A DNA stretch of 34,033 nt. Origin: Bacteroidota bacterium. GTDB taxonomy: Bacteria; Bacteroidota; Bacteroidia; Bacteroidales; VadinHA17. The DNA is taken from contig JADKBL010000044.1 of assembly GCA_016718875.1 (NCBI GenBank), positions 1 to 34,033 of the forward strand, given 5' to 3'. Below are positions 23,492 through 30,951 of the stretch, piece after piece (positions within the stretch are counted from its first letter, which is position 1; the number at the start of each line of letters is the position of its first letter). The notes under the pieces are model-generated. The model ran no database searches and was not told where the DNA came from. It saw only the letters and a program-made list of their open reading frames with translations. A program made the translations under genes and the position numbers.

Positions 23492-23527
23492 CAAATCTAC
23501 ACCACATTAATCTCCCTATTTAAGACA
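23492..23527 (-). promoter_or_regulatory. Late promoter F (TGTCTT-n22-TAGATTTG)
   Basis: Minus-strand TGTCTT (23522-23527; one change from TGTCCT) and a perfect TAnnTTTG box (TAGATTTG, 23492-23499) are exactly 22 nt apart. The leader to the 23459 start is 32 nt. Confidence 0.78.
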
Positions 23528-23529
23528 TT

Positions 23530-23608
23530 TTCCACCGTCCAACCGTCAACCGACAACCGACAACCGTCCAACCGATTTAAACTTTTCACTTTTAACTTTT
23601 AACTTTTA
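23530..23608. repeat. Heptanucleotide array upstream of promoter F
   Basis: CAACCGT/CAACCGA units (about 23537-23575) followed by TTTTAAC/TTTTCAC units. As at promoters B and C, the array stops where the TGTCCT-type box begins. Confidence 0.75.
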
Positions 23609-23610
23609 AC

Positions 23611-24513
23611 TCAAAAATCCGGCACCCAGTACAATTCCACCCTATCCGTAGCCTCCAGCGCTCTCGAGAACTTTATCTTCTGTCCGTCCAGAGCCACTTG
23701 TCCCTCATCCGGAGGAGGAGTTGTAGCCAGGTACATCTGCTGATTACCATTCAGGAATAGGAATAATCTCTTTGCCTGCTCAGCAGTAGGCAGCGCTCCG
23801 TTCGTCACAGTGATCTCATCGCTCGTCACTCCCGTCCAGCTCTGATAGTATTGAGGCATCATCGGGAATGCCATTGCCCTGCCTGTCACGTCTATGAAAT
23901 ACTTAATCCCATTCGGGGCCACCACAAATTTATTCAGATACTCGGTGTTCCCTGTCTGCTCCGGTATTGTCAGTATTATCTCCGGTTCCACCAGCACCCA
24001 GGTATTTTGCAGCATGATCCCTGGTACTGCTCCCTCCCACGGAGTCCCCGGATCCGGCAGATCTATCAGCACTCCCTCATATGCCAGTGATCCGATCACC
24101 TTCTCCGTCGTGAATTTCATATCATACCCGTTCCCGTCCGTTCTTTTTCTTCCCGGGCCGTACTCATAGCTCATCGATGCCTTGTACAGCATCCCTGTTG
24201 CCCCTGCCCAGTCCTCATATGTCACCACTATCCTTTTGTTGATGATCTTCTCTATCAGCAGATCCACCGATGTCCTCCTTCCCGGCAGGAAAAATGAGAT
24301 CTCCTGAGCTATCTTTTTATTCTGCTCCGAGCTCTCGCTCTTTTCCTTATATGTAGCCGTATTTTTTCTGAAGTACACCCTGAATACCTTCTGAGCATCT
24401 ATCACAGCATGGCTCCCCCCGGCAGCCACATTATCCACTGTAGTGATCTGTATTTTCTTTATACCCGATGCCACCGAGCATATATCCTCTATTTCATGCA
24501 AATTAATCCCCAT
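23611..24513 (-). CDS. Tail or baseplate structural protein
   Basis: This 300-residue protein with no signal peptide was not assigned to a family. The N-terminal half has HAVIDAQKVFRVYFRKNTAT and SFFLPGRRTSVDLLIEKIIN, resembling tail or head-tail proteins that display an Ig-like extension. The C-terminal part has WTGVTSDEITVTNGALPTAE and QKIKFSRALEATDRVELYWV, typical of fibre-attachment beta domains. It ends the unit from promoter B, just upstream of the secreted trio. A tail-tip role is inferred from position. Confidence 0.6.
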   Translation of the reverse strand: MGINLHEIEDICSVASGIKKIQITTVDNVAAGGSHAVIDAQKVFRVYFRKNTATYKEKSESSEQNKKIAQEISFFLPGRRTSVDLLIEKIINKRIVVTYEDWAGATGMLYKASMSYEYGPGRKRTDGNGYDMKFTTEKVIGSLAYEGVLIDLPDPGTPWEGAVPGIMLQNTWVLVEPEIILTIPEQTGNTEYLNKFVVAPNGIKYFIDVTGRAMAFPMMPQYYQSWTGVTSDEITVTNGALPTAEQAKRLFLFLNGNQQMYLATTPPPDEGQVALDGQKIKFSRALEATDRVELYWVPDF

Positions 24514-24540
24514 CTTACTCTATATTTTAAATTTTAATTT

Positions 24541-24575
24541 GACCTTTTGGAAAGTTTAGAACTTTCCAAAAGTTT
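24541..24575. repeat. GGAAAGTT hairpin copy R4
   Basis: GACCTTTTGGAAAGTT, a short loop, then GAACTTTCCAAAAGTTT. It ends 28 nt before the start of the 23611-24513 gene. A CAACCGA and TTTTTCA array follows to about 24660. Confidence 0.8.
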
Positions 24576-24647
24576 AATCCCCAATTTTTCATTTTTCATT
24601 TTTCACTTTTCATTTTCAACCGACAACCGACAACCGTTTTACATTTT

Positions 24648-25412
24648 TCATTTTTCATTCTTCACTATAATATTCTCCCCGATCATCCGGTCATACTGAA
24701 TAATATTCCTTATATTATAAATCGACCTTTGTATCTGCCTTCTCGACTTCCCAAACATCGCAGCCAGCTCCCTGGTGCCATACATCTGATGCCTGTGGTA
24801 GTAGTATATAGTCACATGCAGCAGCAGTTTTTCCATGAATTCAGTCTTATCCCCTATGAAGTAATTAAGGTTATAAAATACCAGTTTTGATAGCTCATGA
24901 TGTATTATTTCCTCCGGCAGGGGTATTTCTCCCTCGCGTCGTTTTTTGCGCCAAACTTTGGTATAATCGGCGACGTAATTCCCCGAAAATAATTGCAATT
25001 TTCTTTGAGAATGCCATCTTTGCCATTTTCTGAGCGCAGTTTCGAAATTCAGGTCATCATCGCTGATGTCGTAGATCTGGTACCATTGCATCAGGGCAGT
25101 CATTGCTACTCCCCCGGCCATTGCCTGCGACTCTGCCCAGATCAGCATCTGCACTATGTGGTGCCGGTGTATATTTATCCCTGCCTGGTACAGGTACGGC
25201 AGTGACTTACGGAATAGCTTCACCGACACATCTACCCTGATTGTATCATTCAGATATTGTGCAGCCCTGCCCGAATTTGCAGGCCGGTCATTTTTGATAT
25301 ATCCGAAATATGTGAATAGCGGATCATCAGTCCTGATCACTACAGGATCTCTCTTATCAAATTTTTGTATGATTTTCTTCGAAAATGTGCTGATTGGAAG
25401 TTCGACTATCAT
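24648..25412 (-). CDS. Protein with C-terminal helix-turn-helix, inside the tail module
   Basis: This 254-residue basic protein has a C-terminal TRELAAMFGKSRRQIQRSIY that looks like a helix-turn-helix. The central region is helical and rich in Trp, Tyr and His (LMQWYQIYDISDDD, KWQRWHSQRKLQLF, YYYHRHQMYG). A DNA-binding protein is unexpected between baseplate genes. It could be a late-gene regulator or a structural protein with an HTH-like fold. The last codons (VKNEK) come from the heptamer array. It directly follows the 25414-27081 gene. Confidence 0.6.
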   Translation of the reverse strand: MIVELPISTFSKKIIQKFDKRDPVVIRTDDPLFTYFGYIKNDRPANSGRAAQYLNDTIRVDVSVKLFRKSLPYLYQAGINIHRHHIVQMLIWAESQAMAGGVAMTALMQWYQIYDISDDDLNFETALRKWQRWHSQRKLQLFSGNYVADYTKVWRKKRREGEIPLPEEIIHHELSKLVFYNLNYFIGDKTEFMEKLLLHVTIYYYHRHQMYGTRELAAMFGKSRRQIQRSIYNIRNIIQYDRMIGENIIVKNEK

Positions 25413-25413
25413 A

Positions 25414-27081
25414 TTATGTCAATATTAATGTCGACAATTCAGCCTCTACCTCTACCTTATTGTCTGGTGATGCAGTGAAGTTAACCTTCATCTCGTTGCA
25501 AAAATACAACATATTTCCGATTCTGACCTTCTTTTCCCACCGGAAATTCACTATATCCGACAGATTTAGCAGCAGTCTTCGCTTCACTATCTTCCTGTTT
25601 GTGAGAAAAAAGAGCCAGTTTTTCCATAGTTTCTCATATATTCCTTTCTCCCCGTCCCATGTCAGCGACCATTCCGCGCCCGCTATCTGTTCCTCAAATG
25701 TATCGTAGTTATTATTCGTTGCCAGCGGATAGTCGTAGCTCGGCATCATCCTGCTGGGCATCAGTCCCCTGTACATCATCACCCTCAGCCCCGGATTCTC
25801 TCCCTGTGTCAGCCCGTCCACATATCCCGGCCATGTAGCCTCCTGGAATTGATCAAACAGCCCCGCTCCCAACAGCTCTATCCATTTACTCTGCAGGGCC
25901 GTCATCTCACTCTGGAATTCATCATTCCCGTTCACCTCCACTCTTACCTTTCTCAGCTCTCTCACATACTCCGTTATTATCAGGAATGGTGTCGACATCA
26001 GTTTGTAGTAGTATGCCCCCCTCGATTTCACCCAGTATATTTTCGAATCACTCGGCGTAGTCTCTATATCCTCATAGCTGTCCACCTCCACGTATGTACT
26101 CACATCCCTGTAGCTGTCCTGCATGTCACCCACCCTGCTTGGAGTGTAGTTATCCGACTCCAGGCTGTAGTCCTCCATAGCCTTATCCGTCCAGTCATCC
26201 GTTTCAGCCCTGTCCATTATGTCATTTATCTTCCTGATGGTCCATGTCCGTGTTGTGAAGTCTATCTCATTCACCAGGCAAAATCTCTTTGTGTACCATT
26301 TCAGCAGATGAGTAGCCAGCACATCAGGCACATGATGCTTCAGGTTTACCGTAGTCCCCCAGGTTGACCCCTTCACCAGGCTCTTATTATTGTACAGGTA
26401 TATCTGCTTCAGCTCATCAGTTATCTGAAATTGATTATCCACCACAAATCCCAGCCTGGTTATTATCTTCCCTATCAGGTAGTCCAGCCTGATGAACGGA
26501 GTCACACCCTTTATACTCGTTTCCCCCTCCGCAAATGTCTGAGCCAGGTAGTCCCACGGATTTTGAAAATATTTGAACAGATAGTCATCAGTCACCACAG
26601 TCCCCTCTATGAATCCCGGATTATATACAGGGAAGAATGCATGATTATAGCTCATCGGAGTGGTAGCAGTAGCCAGGGCATGAGCCACTATGTCCTCTAC
26701 TGTATCAAAATCGTAGCTGTCCAGATCCAGTCCCTCAAGTTGAATATCTCTGAGTAGTTTATATGGATTGATCACTATTTTCACCGTTATTGTGTCCGAT
26801 GATACATTTGTCACTGTCAGCTCACCCTCATTCAGGAAAAATCCGTTCACATACAGCTCGCAGCTCATGTCCACCATCAGCCTGTTATGGTTGTCCAGCT
26901 CATCCGGATAGTCCAGTATCGTTTTATTTCTCTGGGTCAGCGGCAGCTTTATGTCAGAGCTGAACGCAGCAGTGATCTTATCCATTTCCCCACCTATGAA
27001 CAGTGGTGAGCTCTGCGTATAGCTGAACCCACTCCCCTGGTCAGTATCCAGCCACTGATTATATACCCTGATTCCTACCAT
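25414..27081 (-). CDS. Tail hub/baseplate-like protein
   Basis: This 555-residue protein begins MVGIRVYNQWLDTDQGSGFS and contains SSDIKLPLTQRNKTILDYPD, VNGFFLNEGELTVTNVSSDT, FIRLDYLIGKIITRLGFVVD and a beta-rich C-terminus (RKIVKRRLLLNLSDIVNFRW, VRIGNMLYFCNEMKVNFTA). This pattern (a grafted-on peptide-like domain followed by a long tail-tip region) is seen in Bacteroidota phage proteins near tail tips and resembles hub proteins. Exact family not confirmed. It starts 16 nt after hairpin copy R5. Confidence 0.6.
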   Translation of the reverse strand: MVGIRVYNQWLDTDQGSGFSYTQSSPLFIGGEMDKITAAFSSDIKLPLTQRNKTILDYPDELDNHNRLMVDMSCELYVNGFFLNEGELTVTNVSSDTITVKIVINPYKLLRDIQLEGLDLDSYDFDTVEDIVAHALATATTPMSYNHAFFPVYNPGFIEGTVVTDDYLFKYFQNPWDYLAQTFAEGETSIKGVTPFIRLDYLIGKIITRLGFVVDNQFQITDELKQIYLYNNKSLVKGSTWGTTVNLKHHVPDVLATHLLKWYTKRFCLVNEIDFTTRTWTIRKINDIMDRAETDDWTDKAMEDYSLESDNYTPSRVGDMQDSYRDVSTYVEVDSYEDIETTPSDSKIYWVKSRGAYYYKLMSTPFLIITEYVRELRKVRVEVNGNDEFQSEMTALQSKWIELLGAGLFDQFQEATWPGYVDGLTQGENPGLRVMMYRGLMPSRMMPSYDYPLATNNNYDTFEEQIAGAEWSLTWDGEKGIYEKLWKNWLFFLTNRKIVKRRLLLNLSDIVNFRWEKKVRIGNMLYFCNEMKVNFTASPDNKVEVEAELSTLILT

Positions 27082-27096
27082 TTTAAATTTTATTTA

Positions 27097-27131
27097 CACC
27101 TTTTGGAAAGTTCCAAACTTTCCAAAAGTTT
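27097..27131. repeat. GGAAAGTT hairpin copy R5
   Basis: ACACCTTTTGGAAAGTT then CCAAACTTTCCAAAAGTTT, ending 16 nt before the 27081 start. A TTTTTCA heptamer array follows at 27138-27170. Confidence 0.82.
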
Positions 27132-27172
27132 ATTCTCAATTTTTCATTTTTCATTTTTCATTTTTCATTCCC

Positions 27173-28375
27173 CTACGCAATCCACTTCTTATAAAAATAG
27201 CTCATCCCTTCCTCATCAAATCCCATCTCCACTCTCACCTCCAGAGCATATAGCGTCTCATCCGACTTCCTCACATCCTTCAGGGTGTTATCCTTCATCA
27301 GCACCCTGACAAATCCAAGCACTATGTCCAGTATCCACAGGTGACCCACCATCATTTGCCTCAGGTGAAATATATATGCCTCACTGTCCATCCATCCCGT
27401 CCTCAGTACCAGCTCCTCCCGTGCCTTTGCCCCGAATGTAGCTTTGGACCCCCGGGCATAGTTATTCTTATCCCATTTTATGTATGCTGTAGATCTCTCA
27501 GCCGTTATATCTGTTCCATTTTTCCCCTGCATCAGCACCGATTCCACTCCACCTACTCCGTTATCCATTATCAGGTACTGCTCCCACTCCGTTTCACCTA
27601 CCACCTGGTACGATACCGCAGCAAAATGGCTCAGCGATGACTGATTCTTCAGCTTCACAGTATATGCTGTCACTGTCTTCCCCACATCAGCATTATCATC
27701 TATTTCCAGTTGAGTATAGCCACTTACTGCCCATCCGGCACCGCTGTCAGCCAGGAATGTATATGCAGTATAAGTATCAGTCGATCCGTCGCTGTATTCC
27801 AGCGTCACATTCACGTCTACAGTGTTACCTTCATTTGTCAATACAAAGTAGATCCAGTCCGGCTGCGATTTGCTCACCCTTTTCGATATCGCAGTGCCCA
27901 TATGGTCCACATATGAGTGCAGGTCAAATCCTCCCGTAGGAGGTAGTGTCTGTATTATAGTCCTGGATGATCCGTATATTATCTTCACCTCATCCGATGC
28001 CAGCTGGCTCTCGTATGCACTCGGTATCCCGTACATGTCAGCCACCAGTACTACTACTCTCATCAGCGTATCCCCCGCAGGCCCGCTTTGCAGATACGGA
28101 TCCGGCAGTGTAGGGTGCAGGTCTATCACCCCCGATATGTCTATTTCAGCCTCACCCGTCAATCTGCTATACGGCACATTCTTCTTAGCTATCAGTACCG
28201 CATTCTGTATGTCATCATCCACCATCCGCTTCACCTCCACATAGCAGTACAGCTGATCCTCATCCGGCTCATAGTTCCCCGGTGTTCCTGTCATCTTCCC
28301 CGACTTCACCACCCACAGTATCGGATCCAGAGAGAAATTATATGTCGTCGGAGTATGTGTAAATTCCAGTGCCAT
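27173..28375 (-). CDS. Tail/baseplate structural protein
   Basis: This 400-residue beta-rich protein has no signal peptide. It begins MALEFTHTPTTYNFSLDPIL, has VDLHPTLPDP-like and GVESVLMQGKNGTDITAERS segments, a Thr/Tyr-rich beta region (TVDVNVTLEYSDGSTDTYTA) and a helical C-terminal part (LRQMMVGHLWILDIVLGFVR). It lies between the putative tail terminator and the hub-like gene, consistent with a tail-tip component. Hairpin R6 ends 25 nt before the start. Family not identified. Confidence 0.6.
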   Translation of the reverse strand: MALEFTHTPTTYNFSLDPILWVVKSGKMTGTPGNYEPDEDQLYCYVEVKRMVDDDIQNAVLIAKKNVPYSRLTGEAEIDISGVIDLHPTLPDPYLQSGPAGDTLMRVVVLVADMYGIPSAYESQLASDEVKIIYGSSRTIIQTLPPTGGFDLHSYVDHMGTAISKRVSKSQPDWIYFVLTNEGNTVDVNVTLEYSDGSTDTYTAYTFLADSGAGWAVSGYTQLEIDDNADVGKTVTAYTVKLKNQSSLSHFAAVSYQVVGETEWEQYLIMDNGVGGVESVLMQGKNGTDITAERSTAYIKWDKNNYARGSKATFGAKAREELVLRTGWMDSEAYIFHLRQMMVGHLWILDIVLGFVRVLMKDNTLKDVRKSDETLYALEVRVEMGFDEEGMSYFYKKWIA

Positions 28376-28400
28376 CTATATTAATTTTAAATTTTAATTT

Positions 28401-28435
28401 GACCTTTTGGAAAGTTCGAAACTTTCCAAAAGTTT
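28401..28435. repeat. GGAAAGTT hairpin copy R6
   Basis: GACCTTTTGGAAAGTT then CGAAACTTTCCAAAAGTTT, near-perfect arms, 25 nt upstream of the 28375 start. TTTTTCA heptamers follow to 28475. Confidence 0.85.
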
Positions 28436-28472
28436 ATTTTAAATTTTTCATTTTTCATTTTTCATTTTTCAT

Positions 28473-29261
28473 TTAAAGCGGATTATACCTGAACGGATAA
28501 CTCCTCACCTCACTCTCTCCCGCTCTCATCACTGCCGATGCATATATCTTTCTCTCATCCGACTCGTTCCATATCTGCAGCTCTATGTACAGCACGCTGA
28601 ATTCATCAGCCACCATCAGTATCTCATCCCCCGTCTCCTCATACTCTCCCGCGTCGATCTTATATACCCACCTCCATGAGAAGTCATTATCATCCGGCAC
28701 GCTCAGGTTCTCAGCCGCTATTACATACACTTGGTTTCCGTCTCCGTCCTGTGCCAGGCTTCGTGTAGCTTTGAATCTCGCTATAGCACCGGTCGGGTAA
28801 TCCCCTGCCCACTCATCGGCATTGTAGCATAGAGTAGTATATGCCGATATCCGGAGTGTCACTCTCCATCCCTGGTCATTGTCATTCCCTATCGTATTCA
28901 CCGGATCCATTGTCACATCATCCAGGCTCATGTCTATCAGCTCCTCATGTATATCCTTCTTCAGTCTGCTGAGGATCTGCATTGCTATCCTGAATGTACT
29001 CTCATGATTATACAGCACCCTCTCCTTTTGTTCCGGAGGGCTATTCTGCAGCACCACAAATGAGAAATCATATATCAGGTTCGTAGAGTCCTCTGAGTTA
29101 GGCCTCACCTCCATATCCTCCAGCCATAGCAGCGGATATTCCATTCTCACCCTCTCTGCCCCCAGTATGTCATCATAGTCACCATAGTAGAATTGCCTGA
29201 TAGCATTATTCTCCTCCGCTATCAGTTCAAAATAAGCTCTAATTTCCCCCGGACTATTCAT
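28473..29261 (-). CDS. Putative tail terminator/connector with extra C-terminal domain
   Basis: This 262-residue protein has an N-terminal 150 residues (YPLLWLEDMEVRPNSEDSTN, YDFSFVVLQNSPPEQKERVL, FRIAMQILSRLKKDIHEELI, GWRVTLRISAYTTLCYN) resembling Bacteroidota phage tail-completion proteins. The remaining part is a beta-rich domain (KIDAGEYEETGDEILMVADE, VLYIELQIWNESDERKIYAS) that may contact the neighbouring structural proteins. The assignment is by pattern and position. Confidence 0.5.
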   Translation of the reverse strand: MNSPGEIRAYFELIAEENNAIRQFYYGDYDDILGAERVRMEYPLLWLEDMEVRPNSEDSTNLIYDFSFVVLQNSPPEQKERVLYNHESTFRIAMQILSRLKKDIHEELIDMSLDDVTMDPVNTIGNDNDQGWRVTLRISAYTTLCYNADEWAGDYPTGAIARFKATRSLAQDGDGNQVYVIAAENLSVPDDNDFSWRWVYKIDAGEYEETGDEILMVADEFSVLYIELQIWNESDERKIYASAVMRAGESEVRSYPFRYNPL

Positions 29262-29270
29262 CTTATTATT

Positions 29271-29346
29271 TTATATTTTATATTTTAAATTTTTCATTTT
29301 CAACTGTCAACCGACAACCGACAACCGATTTTAAATTTTTCATTTT
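29271..29346. repeat. Heptanucleotide array overlapping a gene end
   Basis: TATATTT units, three CAACCGA/CAACTGT units and several TTTTTCA units. The array continues into the coding end of the 29347 gene, giving its last residues MKNEK. Confidence 0.82.
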
Positions 29347-29961
29347 TCATTTTTCATTTTTCATTTCTTCCACCGCTCTTTTCTCCGCAAGATAATACTC
29401 CTTTTCCTGTATCAAAAAGACAATAATATCATAAAATCTCGTCTCATACACCCTCTCCACCGTACCGAATACCCCTGTCTTTGCTATGTCCAGATACCTG
29501 CCCCACCATCCGAAGTTCACCCCCGTCCCTCCGGATCCGTCTGAAGTGAACAGCCATGAGCTGTAGTTATCATATATCCGCTGCTTTATCCCGCTGAAGT
29601 ATGCCAGGATCACCACTCTCTCATAGTCTTTCAGCTTCCTGAATACCCCTGCCCGTTTCTCCACCTCATCCCTGTCCGTCAGCGCTTTCTTATGTCTCAC
29701 ATCTGTCAGCAGCACGCTGATCAATTTATCCAGGTGATCGTCGCAGTTTGCGATCGTCGGAGTTTGTAACTCCGATGCCTGCGCTGCCTCCACATATTTC
29801 CTGTAGTAATCATCCGCAGCAGCATACTGCCATGCAGTCCCGTCGTCGAATTCAGCTTTGGGCATCCTGTATGTTCTTCCCCCCACTTTCAGCACCGGGA
29901 ATACCGGATCCACCAGGCCTCTCATGTCCATCCATGCCAGCAGATCCACCAGCTCATTCAC
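29347..29961 (-). CDS. Tail protein, downstream part of a split gene
   Basis: This 204-residue frame can begin at a GTG at 29961, but the same frame is open further upstream and reads EFNILDNEQVNELVDLLAWM, a natural continuation of the 29973-30158 frame. The body is helical (DYYRKYVEAAQ, RHKKALTDRDEVEKRAGVF, YERVVILAYFSGIKQRIYDN) and ends MKNEK from the repeat array. Residues 62-70 are encoded by a dispersed palindrome. The two frames are offset by -1, as in tail assembly chaperone pairs, but no canonical slippery heptamer is visible, so mutation or an assembly error is equally possible. Confidence 0.6.
   Translation of the reverse strand: MNELVDLLAWMDMRGLVDPVFPVLKVGGRTYRMPKAEFDDGTAWQYAAADDYYRKYVEAAQASELQTPTIANCDDHLDKLISVLLTDVRHKKALTDRDEVEKRAGVFRKLKDYERVVILAYFSGIKQRIYDNYSSWLFTSDGSGGTGVNFGWWGRYLDIAKTGVFGTVERVYETRFYDIIVFLIQEKEYYLAEKRAVEEMKNEK
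29752..29779. repeat. Dispersed palindrome copy 2 (in 29347 gene)
   Basis: A 28-nt copy identical to 15663-15690, read here in another frame (ASELQTPTI). A related GATCGTCGCAGTTTGC precedes it. Confidence 0.8.
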
Positions 29962-29972
29962 CTGCTCATTAT

Positions 29973-30158
29973 CTAGTATATTAAATTCCAGTGTTTTATT
30001 TTGAGCAGATGTTTCAGTATCATTATTTTCGCTGGCACCGGCTGATATGTCAGCAGTGTTTTCACCACAAAAGCAAGAGAACCGGAGCGTACCTCGCTCC
30101 AGTTCTCCGGCAATTGTCTACTCTTGGAATGTCCCCCAATCCTGATACTGTTCATCAT
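29973..30158 (-). CDS. Upstream part of the split tail gene
   Basis: The frame extends to 30194 but the first 12 codons lie in hairpin copy R7, so MMNSIRIGGHSKSRQLPENW at 30158 (or 30155) is the preferred start. It encodes about 61 residues: QLPENWSEVRSGSLAFVVKT, YQPVPAKIMILKHLLKIKHW, then a stop just after the region where the -1 frame becomes the 29347 gene. A joined product of about 270 residues would make a single tail protein. Confidence 0.55.
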   Translation of the reverse strand: MMNSIRIGGHSKSRQLPENWSEVRSGSLAFVVKTLLTYQPVPAKIMILKHLLKIKHWNLIY

Positions 30159-30167
30159 TCTTACTTT

Positions 30168-30200
30168 ACTTTTGGAAAGTTCCGAACTTTCCAAAAGTTT
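30168..30200. repeat. GGAAAGTT hairpin copy R7
   Basis: ACTTTTGGAAAGTT then CCGAACTTTCCAAAAGTTT, ending about 10 nt before the preferred start at 30158 and touching the end of the 30199 gene. Confidence 0.82.
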
Positions 30201-30546
30201 ATAGTAGTTGTTTCATCTTCACCACATACTTGTAGTTATAATGCAGCATATGCACAGTCAGCTTTATGATCTCTTCCAGGTTATCATATTTCACAGGCAG
30301 ATCCAGCTCATTGATGTATTCTATCAGTTCACTCAGTTCCTCATCTGTCAGGTCCTTATACTCCTCCTTCAGGAAGGGGAATGCCTCATACAGTTTCGGG
30401 AATTGAAAAGCCAGCGGTGTTATGGTAGCTACTATCTCAGCGAACGATGCCTTCCCATCGTTGTTCTTGTCTATGGTCAGTCCTGCATTCAATGACTTGA
30501 ATACGAACTCCAGCAATGTCTTCAAATTTAAAATTCCGTACGGCAT
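30199..30546 (-). CDS. Small protein with one EF-hand calcium loop
   Basis: This 115-residue protein contains an EF-hand loop at residues 26-37 (DKNNDGKASFAE) with Asp1, Asn3, Asp5, Gly6 and Glu12 all in place. The rest is acidic and helical (KEEYKDLTDEELSELIEYIN, LEEIIKLTVHMLHYNYKYVV). It is the first gene of the unit from promoter B, followed by tail genes, so a tail or assembly role with a Ca-binding site is inferred. There is no signal peptide. The 50-nt leader is A/T-rich. Confidence 0.65.
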   Translation of the reverse strand: MPYGILNLKTLLEFVFKSLNAGLTIDKNNDGKASFAEIVATITPLAFQFPKLYEAFPFLKEEYKDLTDEELSELIEYINELDLPVKYDNLEEIIKLTVHMLHYNYKYVVKMKQLL

Positions 30547-30596
30547 AATCTTTGTTTTTGTTAATGAAAAAATATTTAATTCTTAATAATTATACT

Positions 30597-30632
30597 CAAA
30601 ATTAATCCACCCAAACCCCACTTAAAAGGACA
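30597..30632 (-). promoter_or_regulatory. Late promoter B (TGTCCT-n22-TAATTTTG)
   Basis: Minus-strand TGTCCT (30627-30632) and a perfect TAnnTTTG box (TAATTTTG, 30597-30604), exactly 22 nt apart, lie 51 nt upstream of the EF-hand gene. A CACTGATC array adjoins on the upstream side. Confidence 0.82.
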
Positions 30633-30644
30633 TATTTTCACTGA

Positions 30645-30842
30645 TCACTGATCACTTCTCACCCTATCAGCCATACATGCCCCGAAGCATACCATCGCAG
30701 TCACCATCACAGCCACCTGCCAGTCCCACCAGTATCTGCAGTCTATATCCCCTGCCAGCCACGATACAAAGAGATAGATCAGGCAAAAATACATGGACAT
30801 CACTATAATAAATTTAATCACCTTTTTCATCATCATCTTCAT
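30645..30842 (-). CDS. Small membrane protein of the lysis region
   Basis: This 65-residue protein has two membrane segments (VIKFIIVMSMYFCLIYLFVSWL and WQVAVMVTAMVCFGACMA) joined by DIDCRYWWD, with a basic N-terminus. It has an unusually clear Shine-Dalgarno (AGGAGG, 7 nt before ATG) for this window. It follows the holin and DUF5675 genes, so it may be a second holin, antiholin or other lysis component. Confidence 0.65.
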   Translation of the reverse strand: MKMMMKKVIKFIIVMSMYFCLIYLFVSWLAGDIDCRYWWDWQVAVMVTAMVCFGACMADRVRSDQ

Positions 30843-30951
30843 TTAATCCTCCTGATCATCAAAAACATAAATGATAAAGAGGTACACCCCAATAAATAAA
30901 AAAAGCTCCCCTACCACGATTTTTCATTTTTCATTTTTAGTTTTTCATTTT
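30843..30951. other. Gap with TTTTTCA heptamers
   Basis: Contains the Shine-Dalgarno of the 30645-30842 gene and, at about 30919-30957, four TTTTTCA-type heptamers that reach the end of the DUF5675 gene. No gene. Confidence 0.6.

Noticed and set aside
29973..30020. Canonical -1 slippery heptamer for programmed frameshifting
   Set aside because: No X-XXY-YYZ sequence in the right frame was found in the overlap; A-rich stretches there do not fit the rule.
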